DNA of 64,000 nt from Eggerthellaceae bacterium (lineage in GTDB: Bacteria; Actinomycetota; Coriobacteriia; Coriobacteriales; Eggerthellaceae), in contig JAAVZC010000007.1 of assembly GCA_022791455.1 (NCBI GenBank), positions 1-64,000 on the forward strand, read 5' to 3'. This document shows, piece by piece, positions 42,965-51,211 of this stretch (position 1 is the stretch's first letter; the number at the start of each line of letters is the position of its first letter). Made by a program: the position numbers and the translations under genes. The notes beneath the pieces are model-generated. The model was not told where the DNA came from and made no database searches. It saw only the letters and a program-made list of their open reading frames with translations.

Positions 42965-43219
42965 CTACTCAAGCGGCGGCAGCTTCTCGAGAACCTGAGA
43001 ATCCCACATTGCCTGCAGTTGATCCGAGTAAAGAGCAAGCCATTCGCGAACAAGGTTCTGCGCCTTAACCGGCAGGTCGCCCTCAATCATCTCAAGGGTT
43101 CGAATATTAAACTCTCCCATATATTCGCCGTATAGCGCGTGAATATGACTCGGTTCGTGCTCTTTGGGCTTGAAGAACATCTTGATCACGATGCCGTAAA
43201 AACGAGATATCTCGGGCAT
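42965..43219 (-). CDS. DUF4160 domain protein
   Basis: An 84-residue protein with the DUF4160 pattern (FYGIVIKMFFKPKEHEPSHI HALYGEYMGEF). The first gene of the DUF4160-DUF2442 pair; AGGAG precedes the ATG. The pair sits between the dmsABC2 operon and the NrfD-1 module and probably arrived independently. Function unknown. Confidence 0.88.
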   Translation of the reverse strand: MPEISRFYGIVIKMFFKPKEHEPSHIHALYGEYMGEFNIRTLEMIEGDLPVKAQNLVREWLALYSDQLQAMWDSQVLEKLPPLE

Positions 43220-43338
43220 TTCTGGCTCCTTTCGGGACTGGATCAGTATAGCAAGAAAGCCGAGAGAAGAGGACGCCTCGACATCGGAGATGCCGGGGCG
43301 TCCTTTAAGGGAGACGGGTAAACGTCGGGCTGTTGCGG

Positions 43339-44562
43339 CTACTCCTGGTCCTGGGGCTTCAGGGGCAGGAACTTCAGTCCCAGGAAGAAGATCAGGAAGC
43401 CGAGGGCGACCACGCCGAGCGTGACGCCGAACTCCAGGGGCGTCGGCCAGTAGACCATGCCGCTGTAGGCCTGGGCCATGTTGCCCTCCCAGTTGGTCAC
43501 GGTGAAGGGGGTGAGCACGGCGGGCATGTCGATGTTGGGAACCTGGAAGCCGCCCACCAGCAGCTGCACGCGCTTGCAGAAGATGGCGGCGATGGCCAGG
43601 ATCCCGGCCACGGCCAGGAGCGGGGTGGTGCGCAGCTGCGGCACGACGCAGAGGACGACGGCCACGACGCTCAAGATGATCTCGCCCCAGAAGAAGGGCG
43701 CGAGCGGGCCGGAGACCAGCATGTCGACGACCGCGAGGCCGGAGCCCGCCGGGAAGGCCTCGGTGAGCAGGTCGCAGCCGAAGAAGTAGAGGTCCACCAG
43801 CAGGAACACGGCGAGCAGCTTCGCGAGCTTCACCAGGTAGGACTGGTCGAGCTTGAGATAGCCCGCGGCGCGCAGGGCGATGACGGTCGCCATCACGAGG
43901 CCGGTGCCGCAGACGAGAGCGGAGCTAACGAACCAGGGGGCCAGCAATGCGGTGTGCCACATCTCGTGGGACTGCTGCAGGCCGAAGATCCAGGCGGTGA
44001 CGGAGTGCACCATGACGGCGGTGACGAGCGCGATCACGGAGATCACGCGCAGGGCGACATGGCCCACCTTGCCCTTCTCGGCCTGCACCTGGGCCCAGAG
44101 GTAGACGCAGGACAGGATCAGGTACACCATCAGCACGATGATGTCCCACATGAGCGGGCTGCCCAGGTTGGAGTACACGAACAGCTCCCAGACGCGCAGC
44201 GGCTGGCCCATGTCCACCACGACCAGGCCGATGGCGGCGCAGGTGGCGGCGATGGAGGTCATGACGGCCACCTTCGAGATGCCGCCGAAGCCCTTGATGC
44301 CGAAGGCCTTGGGCACCGAGGAGATGATCAGGCCGCCCGCGGAGAGGCCCACGAAGAACATGAAGCTCGTGATGTAGAGGCCCCAGGAGTCGATGTTGCG
44401 CATGGCGGTCTGGATCATACCGCCGGACATCTGCATCACCCACAGCACGATGCCGATGATGGCGACAACCGCGCTCACGATGATCGCGATGTTCAGCCCC
44501 GCGCCGCCCTTCTTAGCGGCAGGAGCCTTGACGGCGCTGGCCGTCGCAGTTGTATCAGTCAT
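43339..44562 (-). CDS. NrfD-type membrane anchor of molybdoenzyme complex 2
   Basis: A 407-residue membrane anchor, same length as copy 1 at 33.4 kb and identical to it over long stretches, including nearly the whole segment from residue 47 to 135. The differences cluster at the N-terminus and in two helices near residues 285-345. Role as for copy 1: quinol oxidation or reduction and anchoring. AAAGGAG precedes the ATG. It is more GC-rich than the dmsA2/dmsB2 genes it is transcribed with, suggesting a separate history. Confidence 0.88.
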   Translation of the reverse strand: MTDTTATASAVKAPAAKKGGAGLNIAIIVSAVVAIIGIVLWVMQMSGGMIQTAMRNIDSWGLYITSFMFFVGLSAGGLIISSVPKAFGIKGFGGISKVAVMTSIAATCAAIGLVVVDMGQPLRVWELFVYSNLGSPLMWDIIVLMVYLILSCVYLWAQVQAEKGKVGHVALRVISVIALVTAVMVHSVTAWIFGLQQSHEMWHTALLAPWFVSSALVCGTGLVMATVIALRAAGYLKLDQSYLVKLAKLLAVFLLVDLYFFGCDLLTEAFPAGSGLAVVDMLVSGPLAPFFWGEIILSVVAVVLCVVPQLRTTPLLAVAGILAIAAIFCKRVQLLVGGFQVPNIDMPAVLTPFTVTNWEGNMAQAYSGMVYWPTPLEFGVTLGVVALGFLIFFLGLKFLPLKPQDQE

Positions 44563-44579
44563 AAGGATCTCCTTTAGCG

Positions 44580-45200
44580 CTATACCAGATAATAAACTGA
44601 AGGCTTGGTGCCCTTCTCGGGCAGCAGCTGCTTATAGGGTCGCGAAGCAATCAGCTTCGACACCTCGGACTCCGGGTCATCGAGGTCGCCATAATGTCGA
44701 GCGCGCCCCGGGCAAAGCACCATACAAGCAGGCTTTTCATCGCGCGCAAGACGCTGATAGCAGAACGTGCACTTCTCAACCACATGCTTCTGATGCACCG
44801 GGACATCGGCGTCGCCAGTCGCAAAATCCAGCGCATAAGCGGGCTCTTCCCAGTTGAACGAACGTACGCCAGTGTAGGGGCAGGCGGCCACGCACATACG
44901 ACAGCCGATGCACTTGTCGTAGTCCTGGCGCACAACGCCGGTATCGGGATCCTGATAGGTCGCGCCAACCGGGCACACCTTCACGCACGCCGGGTTCTCG
45001 CAGTGCTGGCAAGAGACCGGAAAAGGCTGCACTTTGCAATTCGGATACGTCCCTGAAGGACCATCGGGAACACCCGACCCTTCCGTCAAAACGCGATTCC
45101 AAGATACGCCCTTCGGAACGTTATTCGCAGACTTGCACGCAATCTCACATGTCCGGCATCCGAAGCAACGCTTAAGGTCAATAACCATTCCGTATTTCAT
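44580..45200 (-). CDS. Four-cluster ferredoxin subunit of molybdoenzyme complex 2
   Basis: A 206-residue DmsB-like protein with CFGCRTCEIAC, CQHCENPACVKVCPVGAT, CIGCRMCVAACPY and CTFCYQRLARDEKPAC cluster motifs. The C-terminal YKQLLPEKGTKPSVYYLV is the same as in copy 1 apart from single residues. The start MKYGMV is chosen because GGAGGG lies 6 nt upstream, just after the dmsA2 stop. The 17-bp gap to dmsC2 indicates one transcript. Confidence 0.92.
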   Translation of the reverse strand: MKYGMVIDLKRCFGCRTCEIACKSANNVPKGVSWNRVLTEGSGVPDGPSGTYPNCKVQPFPVSCQHCENPACVKVCPVGATYQDPDTGVVRQDYDKCIGCRMCVAACPYTGVRSFNWEEPAYALDFATGDADVPVHQKHVVEKCTFCYQRLARDEKPACMVLCPGRARHYGDLDDPESEVSKLIASRPYKQLLPEKGTKPSVYYLV

Positions 45201-45202
45201 AA

Positions 45203-47668
45203 CTAGCCCTCCCACTTCTCAACTTCGCACAGCACGTCGCAGTTGTAATTGTTGTAAGCTGCCGGGCTCGTGTAGCTTGATGCAAGGTTTGCAGGGCATC
45301 CCTTGATGTGCTCGAACTCCTGCCACCCCTTCGGGTAGATTGCCATGCCGGGGCGAATTCCATTGTTGACCTCGGCACGCAGCACCACTTCTGCACGGTC
45401 GTTGAAGGCGCGTACGTAATCGCCAGACTCGATTCCGCGGGCCTCGGCATCAATCGGGTTCATGCGAAGCGTGGGCTCGGGGGCAAGCTCGAGCAGCCAA
45501 TCGCAACCGAAAAAGGCCGTGTGGGTGCGATGTCGATTTCGAATCGACCCCAGAATCAAGGGATACTTCTCGAACAGAGGATTCTCCTCCCACGCCTCAT
45601 GGGGCGGCTCCCAGTGCGGAAGATGTTCGTAGGACTTGTCGAATTCTTCGCCGTCGTCCATGCCCTCCCACATGATGGATCGGTCGACATTTTCGAGATA
45701 AAACTCGAGCTTCCCCGTAGGAGTGGGAAATACGCCACCACCACCATGGAGGTACTCGCCGTCGTCGAAACACACGATAGCCTCTTTTTCGCGAAGCGTG
45801 TCCAAGGTGATTCCATACTTCTCGCTGTCAGGTCCAATCGCGCGAGCGCGCCAGTATTCCTCTTCACTCGCCCACGGGAAATCTGCACCCATTGCCTCGA
45901 CCAAAAGACGGCCGATTTCGAAGTCGGTCTTCGAATCGAACAGTGGGTCGATCACCTTGTCTTGATGAAGCACGGTGGGAGTCATGATTCCGAGCATTAC
46001 CGCCTCGTACTCAAACTGGCCCGCAGCCGGAAGAACATAGTCGGACCACTGACACGTCTCGGTGAAATCGATGTCCACGGTCACAATGAGGTCAAGCTGC
46101 TTGAACATTTCCAGCGTGTCCAGACGACCAGCCATATTCGCCAGCGCATTATGCCCATAGAAGAAAAGGCTGCGAATGTTAACGGGTACGTCTCCGATTC
46201 TCTTGTTCTTAAAGGCGGTAGTCAGCTTAATCGTGCCCACAACCGGACCCGAGGGAAATGCCGCAGCAGCAACCATGCCGGGCGACCCGAGAGCCGTCGT
46301 AGACTGGTTGCAGCAGCCAGAAAGCCCTGCGCCAGGCTTACCCATGTTGCCGGTCACTGCAAGGAGCGTGTTAAGCGCATGGGTAACTCGATGGCCGCCA
46401 TTGTAGTGATCGCAACCCAGTCCAGGCATGACGGTCACTGGCTTCTCGCAAGCGATACGGCGAACCAAATCCTGAGCCTGCCCAAGGTCGACATCGCTCA
46501 CCTCAACGGCCTTCTCCAGGGGCCACTCTTCAACGTCCTGGACAAGGAGCGAATATGCGGTATCCGTCTCGACGCCCTCTACGACATAGGATCCTTCCAA
46601 CGCTGGCGAAACGGACTCTTCCAAGGAAACCGCCTTACCCAACTGCTCATCCCAAACTAAAATAGGATCGATAACAGTTGGCATGCCCGTCATCATGTCA
46701 ATGGGGCCTTCTGCCGGAGCCACACCCAGGTCGCTCATCCTCATGAACTTTCCGTTCTCCTTCTTTACGAGATAAGGAGCCACGGTCGCGCTTAGGAGGT
46801 ATTCGCGATCGATCCAATCGTTCTTGATCACTTCGTTTATCAGACCCAACAGAAGCGCGGCATCCGTACCCGGCTTGATGGGGATATACACATCAGCCTT
46901 GGACTGAGAAATACCGTAGTTGGGATCAACGGCGATCAGGGTTGCACCGTTGTCCTGAGCGTCAAACGCCCAGTGGAACTCGTGGGGGAAGGAGCGCGCC
47001 GAATTCGCAGCCCACATGACGTAGGTGCGTGCACGCTGCCCATTTTTGGGGTCGTTGCCGTAAATGTATTGGCCAAATCCGATGTTTCGGAAGTTCATGG
47101 CCAAAAGGGCGCCGTCGTAACACACAGCGGTTCCGGAGGCGCCAACTGCAGCCTGAACATATGCGTAGAGGTCACTACAGGTCGAGGTAGATGTCCCGGC
47201 GCAGAAGAAATTGTCAAAGGAAGATCCTTCGGCAGCAATCTGCTTCCATTTGTCGGTGATCTCGCGAATGGCGTCATCCCAGCTGATTCGCTCCCATTCA
47301 CCCGCTCCGCGCTCGGTGCCCTCAACTCGCTTCATGGGATACTGCACACGAGCTGCACTATACGTGCGCTGAGGCCAACTCAGACCTTTGGTGCAAATGC
47401 GGTTGTACTCAGGAATCGGCTGCTCACCCATCTCAACCTGCACGACATGACCATCGCGCTTTTTGATTTTAAGCTTGCATCCGCCTGAACAGTTCCCGCG
47501 GCACTGGCCAGTAAAATACTCGTCGCCAGTCGACTTTGCCGTATCGTCTGCGATGGCATAAGCCGCAAGACCGCCTCCCGCCAACGCAGCAGCGCCGGCA
47601 ACGGCACCGCTTGCCTTCAGAAAACCTCGGCGTGTCAGGGTGGACTTCGAGTCTTTCAATCCCGTCAT
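45203..47668 (-). CDS. Tat-exported molybdopterin oxidoreductase, catalytic subunit 2
   Basis: An 821-residue DMSO reductase family subunit. The Tat signal TRRGFLKASGAVAGAAA fits consensus, with a mature N-terminus after the Ala-rich stretch. The Fe-S motif CRGNCSGGC (fourth Cys in RICTKGL), YVMWAANSARSFPHE, PIKPGTDAALLLGL and the cap domain MNPIDAEARGIESGDYV are present. It is only distantly similar to dmsA1, so the substrates probably differ. The start MTGLKDS has AAAGGAGGAG upstream. Its base composition is lower-GC than dmsC2. Substrate unknown. Confidence 0.91.
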   Translation of the reverse strand: MTGLKDSKSTLTRRGFLKASGAVAGAAALAGGGLAAYAIADDTAKSTGDEYFTGQCRGNCSGGCKLKIKKRDGHVVQVEMGEQPIPEYNRICTKGLSWPQRTYSAARVQYPMKRVEGTERGAGEWERISWDDAIREITDKWKQIAAEGSSFDNFFCAGTSTSTCSDLYAYVQAAVGASGTAVCYDGALLAMNFRNIGFGQYIYGNDPKNGQRARTYVMWAANSARSFPHEFHWAFDAQDNGATLIAVDPNYGISQSKADVYIPIKPGTDAALLLGLINEVIKNDWIDREYLLSATVAPYLVKKENGKFMRMSDLGVAPAEGPIDMMTGMPTVIDPILVWDEQLGKAVSLEESVSPALEGSYVVEGVETDTAYSLLVQDVEEWPLEKAVEVSDVDLGQAQDLVRRIACEKPVTVMPGLGCDHYNGGHRVTHALNTLLAVTGNMGKPGAGLSGCCNQSTTALGSPGMVAAAAFPSGPVVGTIKLTTAFKNKRIGDVPVNIRSLFFYGHNALANMAGRLDTLEMFKQLDLIVTVDIDFTETCQWSDYVLPAAGQFEYEAVMLGIMTPTVLHQDKVIDPLFDSKTDFEIGRLLVEAMGADFPWASEEEYWRARAIGPDSEKYGITLDTLREKEAIVCFDDGEYLHGGGGVFPTPTGKLEFYLENVDRSIMWEGMDDGEEFDKSYEHLPHWEPPHEAWEENPLFEKYPLILGSIRNRHRTHTAFFGCDWLLELAPEPTLRMNPIDAEARGIESGDYVRAFNDRAEVVLRAEVNNGIRPGMAIYPKGWQEFEHIKGCPANLASSYTSPAAYNNYNCDVLCEVEKWEG

Positions 47669-47689
47669 CTCTCCTCCTTTGTGGGACTG

Positions 47690-47826
47690 CCCGAGCACCC
47701 TCGGCGAGTAGCTATCCCCCGATAAGCTCCCGTGCGCCCCTTCCCCATCCCCCATGGGCGAATCCAGCTTGACTTCGCGTCACATCAGATGGGATTCCCA
47801 ATAACAATAGAATCGGCCGGATTCTG
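47690..47826 (-). ncRNA. Structured leader RNA upstream of dmsA2
   Basis: On the minus strand GAATCCGG (47824-47817) pairs with CTGGATTC (47767-47760, one G-U), enclosing a TGAC-GCGAA-GTCA hairpin. CCCAT-GGGGG-ATGGG follows, and an upstream CCCATC can compete for GATGGG. The layout matches the dmsA1 leader, with the internal hairpin changed on both sides. Confidence 0.6.
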
Positions 47827-47872
47827 ATGATTGATACATTATCATATTTAACTAGTTCAATGGTAGATATGC

Positions 47873-47892
47873 GATTGTCCTATTTTTGGATA
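47873..47892. promoter_or_regulatory. A/T-tract box upstream of dmsA2
   Basis: GATTGTCCTATTTTTGGATA resembles TCTATTTTTAGGATA upstream of dmsA1 and TCTTATTTTGGGGATA upstream of NrfD-1. The 10-bp-spaced TGTCATA array itself is absent here. Confidence 0.4.
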
Positions 47893-47953
47893 ATAGGATC
47901 GGAGCCGCAATAGGCGCACGAGTTTGACAGCTTTCAACAATCCAGAAAGTAAA

Positions 47954-47982
47954 AGATCCTTCGCTTACGCTCAGGATGACGA
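47954..47982. repeat. Family A right half-element
   Basis: AGATCCTTCGCTTACGCTCAGGATGACGA without the left half, near the stop of the small hypothetical gene. Confidence 0.75.
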
Positions 47983-48014
47983 GAGGGGGCGCAAGGCGGA
48001 AACCGCTTTCGATA

Positions 48015-48290
48015 TCAGACGTACGCGATTTCGACTCTCTTGATGTCTTTCAGAAACGGCGCTGGATCAATGTAGAGGTTCCTGAGGATAGGGATCAGGT
48101 CTATGTACTCTTCGGTGTCGGGTAGCCCTTTGTAACGGGCAAGAACCACCAAGTATCCGTTGTCCCACTCAATCACATCTAGATAGCGCTCAAGGCTGGC
48201 GGGGGTTTTGAAGCGGAGATTGGTGGAGCCAAAAGAAAAGGACGTGAGGCCTTTCGCGCTACTAAGCACCGCAGTGTCAGCTTGAACCAT
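48015..48290 (-). CDS. Hypothetical protein, 91 residues
   Basis: A small soluble protein with no recognised motif. A Ser/Thr-rich start is followed by RFKTPASLERYLDVIEWDNG and VVLARYKGLPDTEEYIDLIP, compatible with a compact alpha/beta fold. The start MVQADT is preferred because GGAGGG lies 4-5 nt upstream; the track ORF adds eight codons. It sits alone between SPFH-2 and dmsA2. The size and setting recall antitoxin-like orphan genes, but there is no direct support. Confidence 0.65.
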   Translation of the reverse strand: MVQADTAVLSSAKGLTSFSFGSTNLRFKTPASLERYLDVIEWDNGYLVVLARYKGLPDTEEYIDLIPILRNLYIDPAPFLKDIKRVEIAYV

Positions 48291-48373
48291 CGCGCCCTCC
48301 TTCTTCGTTATCATAAGTCTGTCAGGATAAAGGATACCAAATCACGATTGCACATTGCAGACGGCGCCCTTCC

Positions 48374-49306
48374 CTACTCTTCGCGGAAGAGCTTGCCTAC
48401 GTCGAAGCTGTCGGCGAGCGAGCTGGGGGCCAGTAGGACGCCCTTCCCTTCGCGGGTGCCCTCGTAGGCCAGGTTCATGGCGCGCAGCTGCATGGCTTTG
48501 GGGTTCTGGTCGTAGATTTCCGCGGCTTCCACGAACATCTCGGAAATATCCTTCTCCACTTCCGCCAGAATCACGCGGGCGTTGCGCTCCCGCTCTGCCT
48601 GCGCCTCTTTCGACAGCGCATCCTGCAGCTCTAGCGGCACGGCAATGTCGCGAATTTCCACCGACATCACGGTGATGCCCCATTGCTCGCACTTGTCTCC
48701 CAGCACCTGCTGCAACTCGCGATCGATCTGCTTGCGGCGCAGCGACAGATCAGCCAAGTTCACCTGGCCGATAGCGTCGCGCAGCGCGGTTTGGGCGCTC
48801 CACAGCACCGCTTTGGGATAGTTGGACACCTCCAGGCACGCCGCCTTCGCGTCCCACACCAACCAGAAAATGATGGCGTCCACGTCCACCGGCACCAGGT
48901 CGGCCGTCAGCGCAGCCTCGGCCGAGAACGCCGAGGTCATGGTGCGGTGATCGATGTGGATGGCGGCGTATTCCACAAACGGCACCACAACGTAGAAGCC
49001 GGGTCCCGCCACGCGGCAGAACTTACCGAAGCGCAGGATGGCCACCTTTTCCCACTGCGGCGCCACGCGAAGGGCGCTGGCCAAAAGCAGCCCCGCCACC
49101 ACCGACGCCACCACGGTCACAAGCGACACCCACGGCAGCGTTGCGCAGAACACCACCAAAAAGCCCAGCGCGAACATGCACAGGGCAAACAGGTACACGC
49201 CCACGCGGGTGGTCTCGTTCGGCTCCAGCTCGGTGCTGGCCACTGTGCGGCGCGCGTCGGCCCGCGACGAGACGGTCTCGCTGTTCTTCCGCATGCTGAA
49301 TTTCAT
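48374..49306 (-). CDS. Stomatin-like SPFH/band-7 protein, module copy 2
   Basis: A 310-residue paralogue of the protein at 40.1 kb. It has the same plan: ~34 residues of charged N-terminus, a hydrophobic hairpin (VGVYLFALCMFALGFLVVF), the band-7 domain (EKVAILRFGKFCRVAGPGFY ... VEIRDIAVPLELQDAL) and a C-terminal helix (KEAQAERERNARVILAEVE). The start MKFSMRK has GGGGGAGG upstream; the track ORF starts 55 codons too early inside the GntR frame. It is the last gene of the second NrfD-GntR-SPFH operon. Confidence 0.87.
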   Translation of the reverse strand: MKFSMRKNSETVSSRADARRTVASTELEPNETTRVGVYLFALCMFALGFLVVFCATLPWVSLVTVVASVVAGLLLASALRVAPQWEKVAILRFGKFCRVAGPGFYVVVPFVEYAAIHIDHRTMTSAFSAEAALTADLVPVDVDAIIFWLVWDAKAACLEVSNYPKAVLWSAQTALRDAIGQVNLADLSLRRKQIDRELQQVLGDKCEQWGITVMSVEIRDIAVPLELQDALSKEAQAERERNARVILAEVEKDISEMFVEAAEIYDQNPKAMQLRAMNLAYEGTREGKGVLLAPSSLADSFDVGKLFREE

Positions 49307-49349
49307 ACAACCTCCCCCTTGAAGGCTTTGGCCCCGGCCGTGCCGGCGC

Positions 49350-49742
49350 CTACTGGATGAGACGCAGTCGCCGTTGCACCAGGGCCGCGATGTCTTCTCG
49401 CGGAACCCCCAGTTCTCGGCACTGCTGGATGTAGGCGTCGGTGAGAGATTCCGCCTCGCCGGCCGCCGCATCTTGGTTCTGAAGATAGGCGTCGCTCACG
49501 AAGGTGCCGCGGCCGCGCTTCGACACAATGTAGCCGTCGCGCTCGATGTCTTGGTACACCTTGCTCACCGTGTTGTAGTTGATGCCCAGGTCCACCGCCA
49601 TTTCCCGCATGGTAGGCAGCTTCTCGCCCACTTGGAAATGCCCCGACGTGATGAGGTAGATCAAGCGATTGCGCAGCTGCAGCCAAATGGGAATGCCATT
49701 GCTGTCGTCGATAGTTATGCGCATTTGATCGTCGGGTTTCAT
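49350..49742 (-). CDS. Short GntR-family (YtrA-type) regulator, module copy 2
   Basis: A 130-residue paralogue of the 41-kb regulator. IPIWLQLRNRLIYLITSGHF, MREMAVDLGINYNTVSKVYQ and GYIVSKRGRGTFVSDAY are shared; the C-terminal Gln-rich extension of copy 1 is absent. The winged HTH is complete and no ligand domain is present. It lies 25 bp after the NrfD-like gene and 43 bp before the SPFH gene. The near-identical recognition helices of the two copies suggest overlapping operators. Confidence 0.88.
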   Translation of the reverse strand: MKPDDQMRITIDDSNGIPIWLQLRNRLIYLITSGHFQVGEKLPTMREMAVDLGINYNTVSKVYQDIERDGYIVSKRGRGTFVSDAYLQNQDAAAGEAESLTDAYIQQCRELGVPREDIAALVQRRLRLIQ

Positions 49743-49767
49743 TCGGGCTTCGCCATTTCTGCATCGC

Positions 49768-50664
49768 CTACAGCCCCAGAGCCACTGAGCTCAGAACCAG
49801 AGGGGAGTATAATCCGGCTCCCACTATACAGTATCTGAGCATGAGACCGCCCGTCAGGACGCCCATCGACGATATCAAGAGGGCCGGTGCGCGGCCGGTA
49901 AGACGGCGCAGCCCGTGCATGGCCCAGGGAATGAGGAAGCCGGCCGCCACCACGCCGCCCCAGAAGGGAAGCGCCAGGGTGCCCAGGGTGAGCTGCCGCA
50001 CCGACTCGATTGCCTGTGGGGCGCCGTGGGCTTGCAGCAGCAAAAAGACCAGAAGCGCGATGGCTTCGAGGGCGGTAAGCACGCCGGAGACGCGCCAAAG
50101 CCCCAGGAGATTCTGATGGGCAGCGGGCGTGCCGGTGATGGTTTCGGTGGCCACGATAGCCGCCGCGCCCGTGGTGAGCGACGACAACACGAACACGACC
50201 ACCAGCCACGGCGAGTACCAGAAGTCGATGGACACCATGGTGGAAAGCAGCACGCCGGTATAGGACATAACGCCCACCGCGCACAGACAGGCCGGGGTGC
50301 CCAGCAGCACCAGCAGCCAGCGGGGCACTTCGCGCACCACCAGGGAAAACGCCGCCAGCAGCCCGGAGCACAGCACGAACAGCCCCAGCAACCAAGCGCC
50401 CACGCCGACGATAGACGCGAGCGGGTTCATAACCAAGGGCAGGATGCGGTCGGGATTCCCCAAGTCGAGCACCAGGAGCAAAATGGAGAACGCCCCCAGC
50501 ACCGGAGCCAGGTAGAAGCCCGGCTGCACTGCGGCGGCGGCGCGCTCGCTTGCCGGACTTTTGCGAATAAGATCCCACAGGCAGGTGGCGAAGGCGACGA
50601 AGAAGGCGCCGCTGCCGGCACCGGCAACGAACAGGTACGCAATTATGTACCAGCCGAAAACCAC
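49768..50664 (-). CDS. NrfD-like membrane protein, module copy 2
   Basis: About 298 residues with eight to nine helices, starting FGWYIIAYLFVAGAGSGAFF. VMSYTGVLLSTMVSIDFWYS parallels the VMAYTGFLLQAL segment of copy 1. It lacks the acidic C-terminal tail of copy 1. I place the start at the GTG (50664) with GGGAG upstream; the track ORF adds 37 non-hydrophobic codons. It is first of the second NrfD-GntR-SPFH operon and has no Mo or Fe-S partner in that operon. Confidence 0.82.
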   Translation of the reverse strand: MVFGWYIIAYLFVAGAGSGAFFVAFATCLWDLIRKSPASERAAAAVQPGFYLAPVLGAFSILLLVLDLGNPDRILPLVMNPLASIVGVGAWLLGLFVLCSGLLAAFSLVVREVPRWLLVLLGTPACLCAVGVMSYTGVLLSTMVSIDFWYSPWLVVVFVLSSLTTGAAAIVATETITGTPAAHQNLLGLWRVSGVLTALEAIALLVFLLLQAHGAPQAIESVRQLTLGTLALPFWGGVVAAGFLIPWAMHGLRRLTGRAPALLISSMGVLTGGLMLRYCIVGAGLYSPLVLSSVALGL

Positions 50665-50764
50665 GCTTCTCCCATCGCGTTCGCTTGCGCGGCAGAGCGT
50701 CGCGCTTCGGTCCATGCCGGCGCCCACGCCCCTCCCCCTCTCGATAACGTGCCGCCAGTATATC

Positions 50765-50778
50765 ACTATTGTCATAGT
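50765..50778. promoter_or_regulatory. Single TGTCATA site upstream of NrfD-like copy 2
   Basis: CTATTGTCATAG at 50767-50778 is an imperfect dyad containing the TGTCATA heptamer also found upstream of dmsA1 and NrfD-1. Confidence 0.4.
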
Positions 50779-50914
50779 TGAATAGTTAAACCGGGGAGTT
50801 TGCGTGCCCCTCAGGCGCGCCCGGGAAGCAAAATGGAAGACCGCCTTTTCCGGCCGCTTCGCCCTATTCGTCCGCCCAACTCAGTCAGCCCGCCCCGTCA
50901 AGCGCCGCGCCAGG

Positions 50915-51200
50915 ACCAAAAACGCCGCCTCGTCCACCGCAAAAGGGCCGGACAGGTGGACGAGGCGGGGTTTTCGATCCCGAGAGGAAGCGCGAGGACC
51001 AAAAAGAGCGCCTCGTCCACGGAAACGCGCGGAATTTGGTGGACGAGACGGGGTTTTGGATCCTCGCATGGCCAAAGAGCTGCCCGCGGGATCGTAAGTG
51101 CCGCCTCGTCCACCGAAGAAGGGCCCATCAGGTGGACGAGGCAGGTTTTTCGATCCCGGAAGATAGCTGCGCGACCCAAATGACCGCCTCGTCCACAGAG
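50915..51200. repeat. Array of three and a half hairpin repeats
   Basis: GCCTCGTCCACC (50927) pairs with GGTGGACGAGGC (50955) over 12 bp. A second unit (51009/51039) has one mismatch and a third (51103/51131) is perfect. A fourth left arm begins near 51184. Each right arm is followed by a G-rich tract and TTTT, then GATCC. The array lies between the NrfD-2 promoter and ettA. It shares a core with the 10.2-10.4 kb repeats. Confidence 0.88.
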
Positions 51201-51211
51201 AGCAGGTGATG

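Noticed and set aside
33398-50664. NrfD-like modules as the missing anchors of the two DmsABC complexes
   Set aside because: Each DmsABC operon already has its own NrfD-type anchor; the module proteins are a different, shorter subgroup in separate operons.
50915-51200. Possible CRISPR array or attachment site cluster
   Set aside because: The units are hairpins with variable flanks, not uniform repeat-spacer units, and no integrase or cas gene is near.
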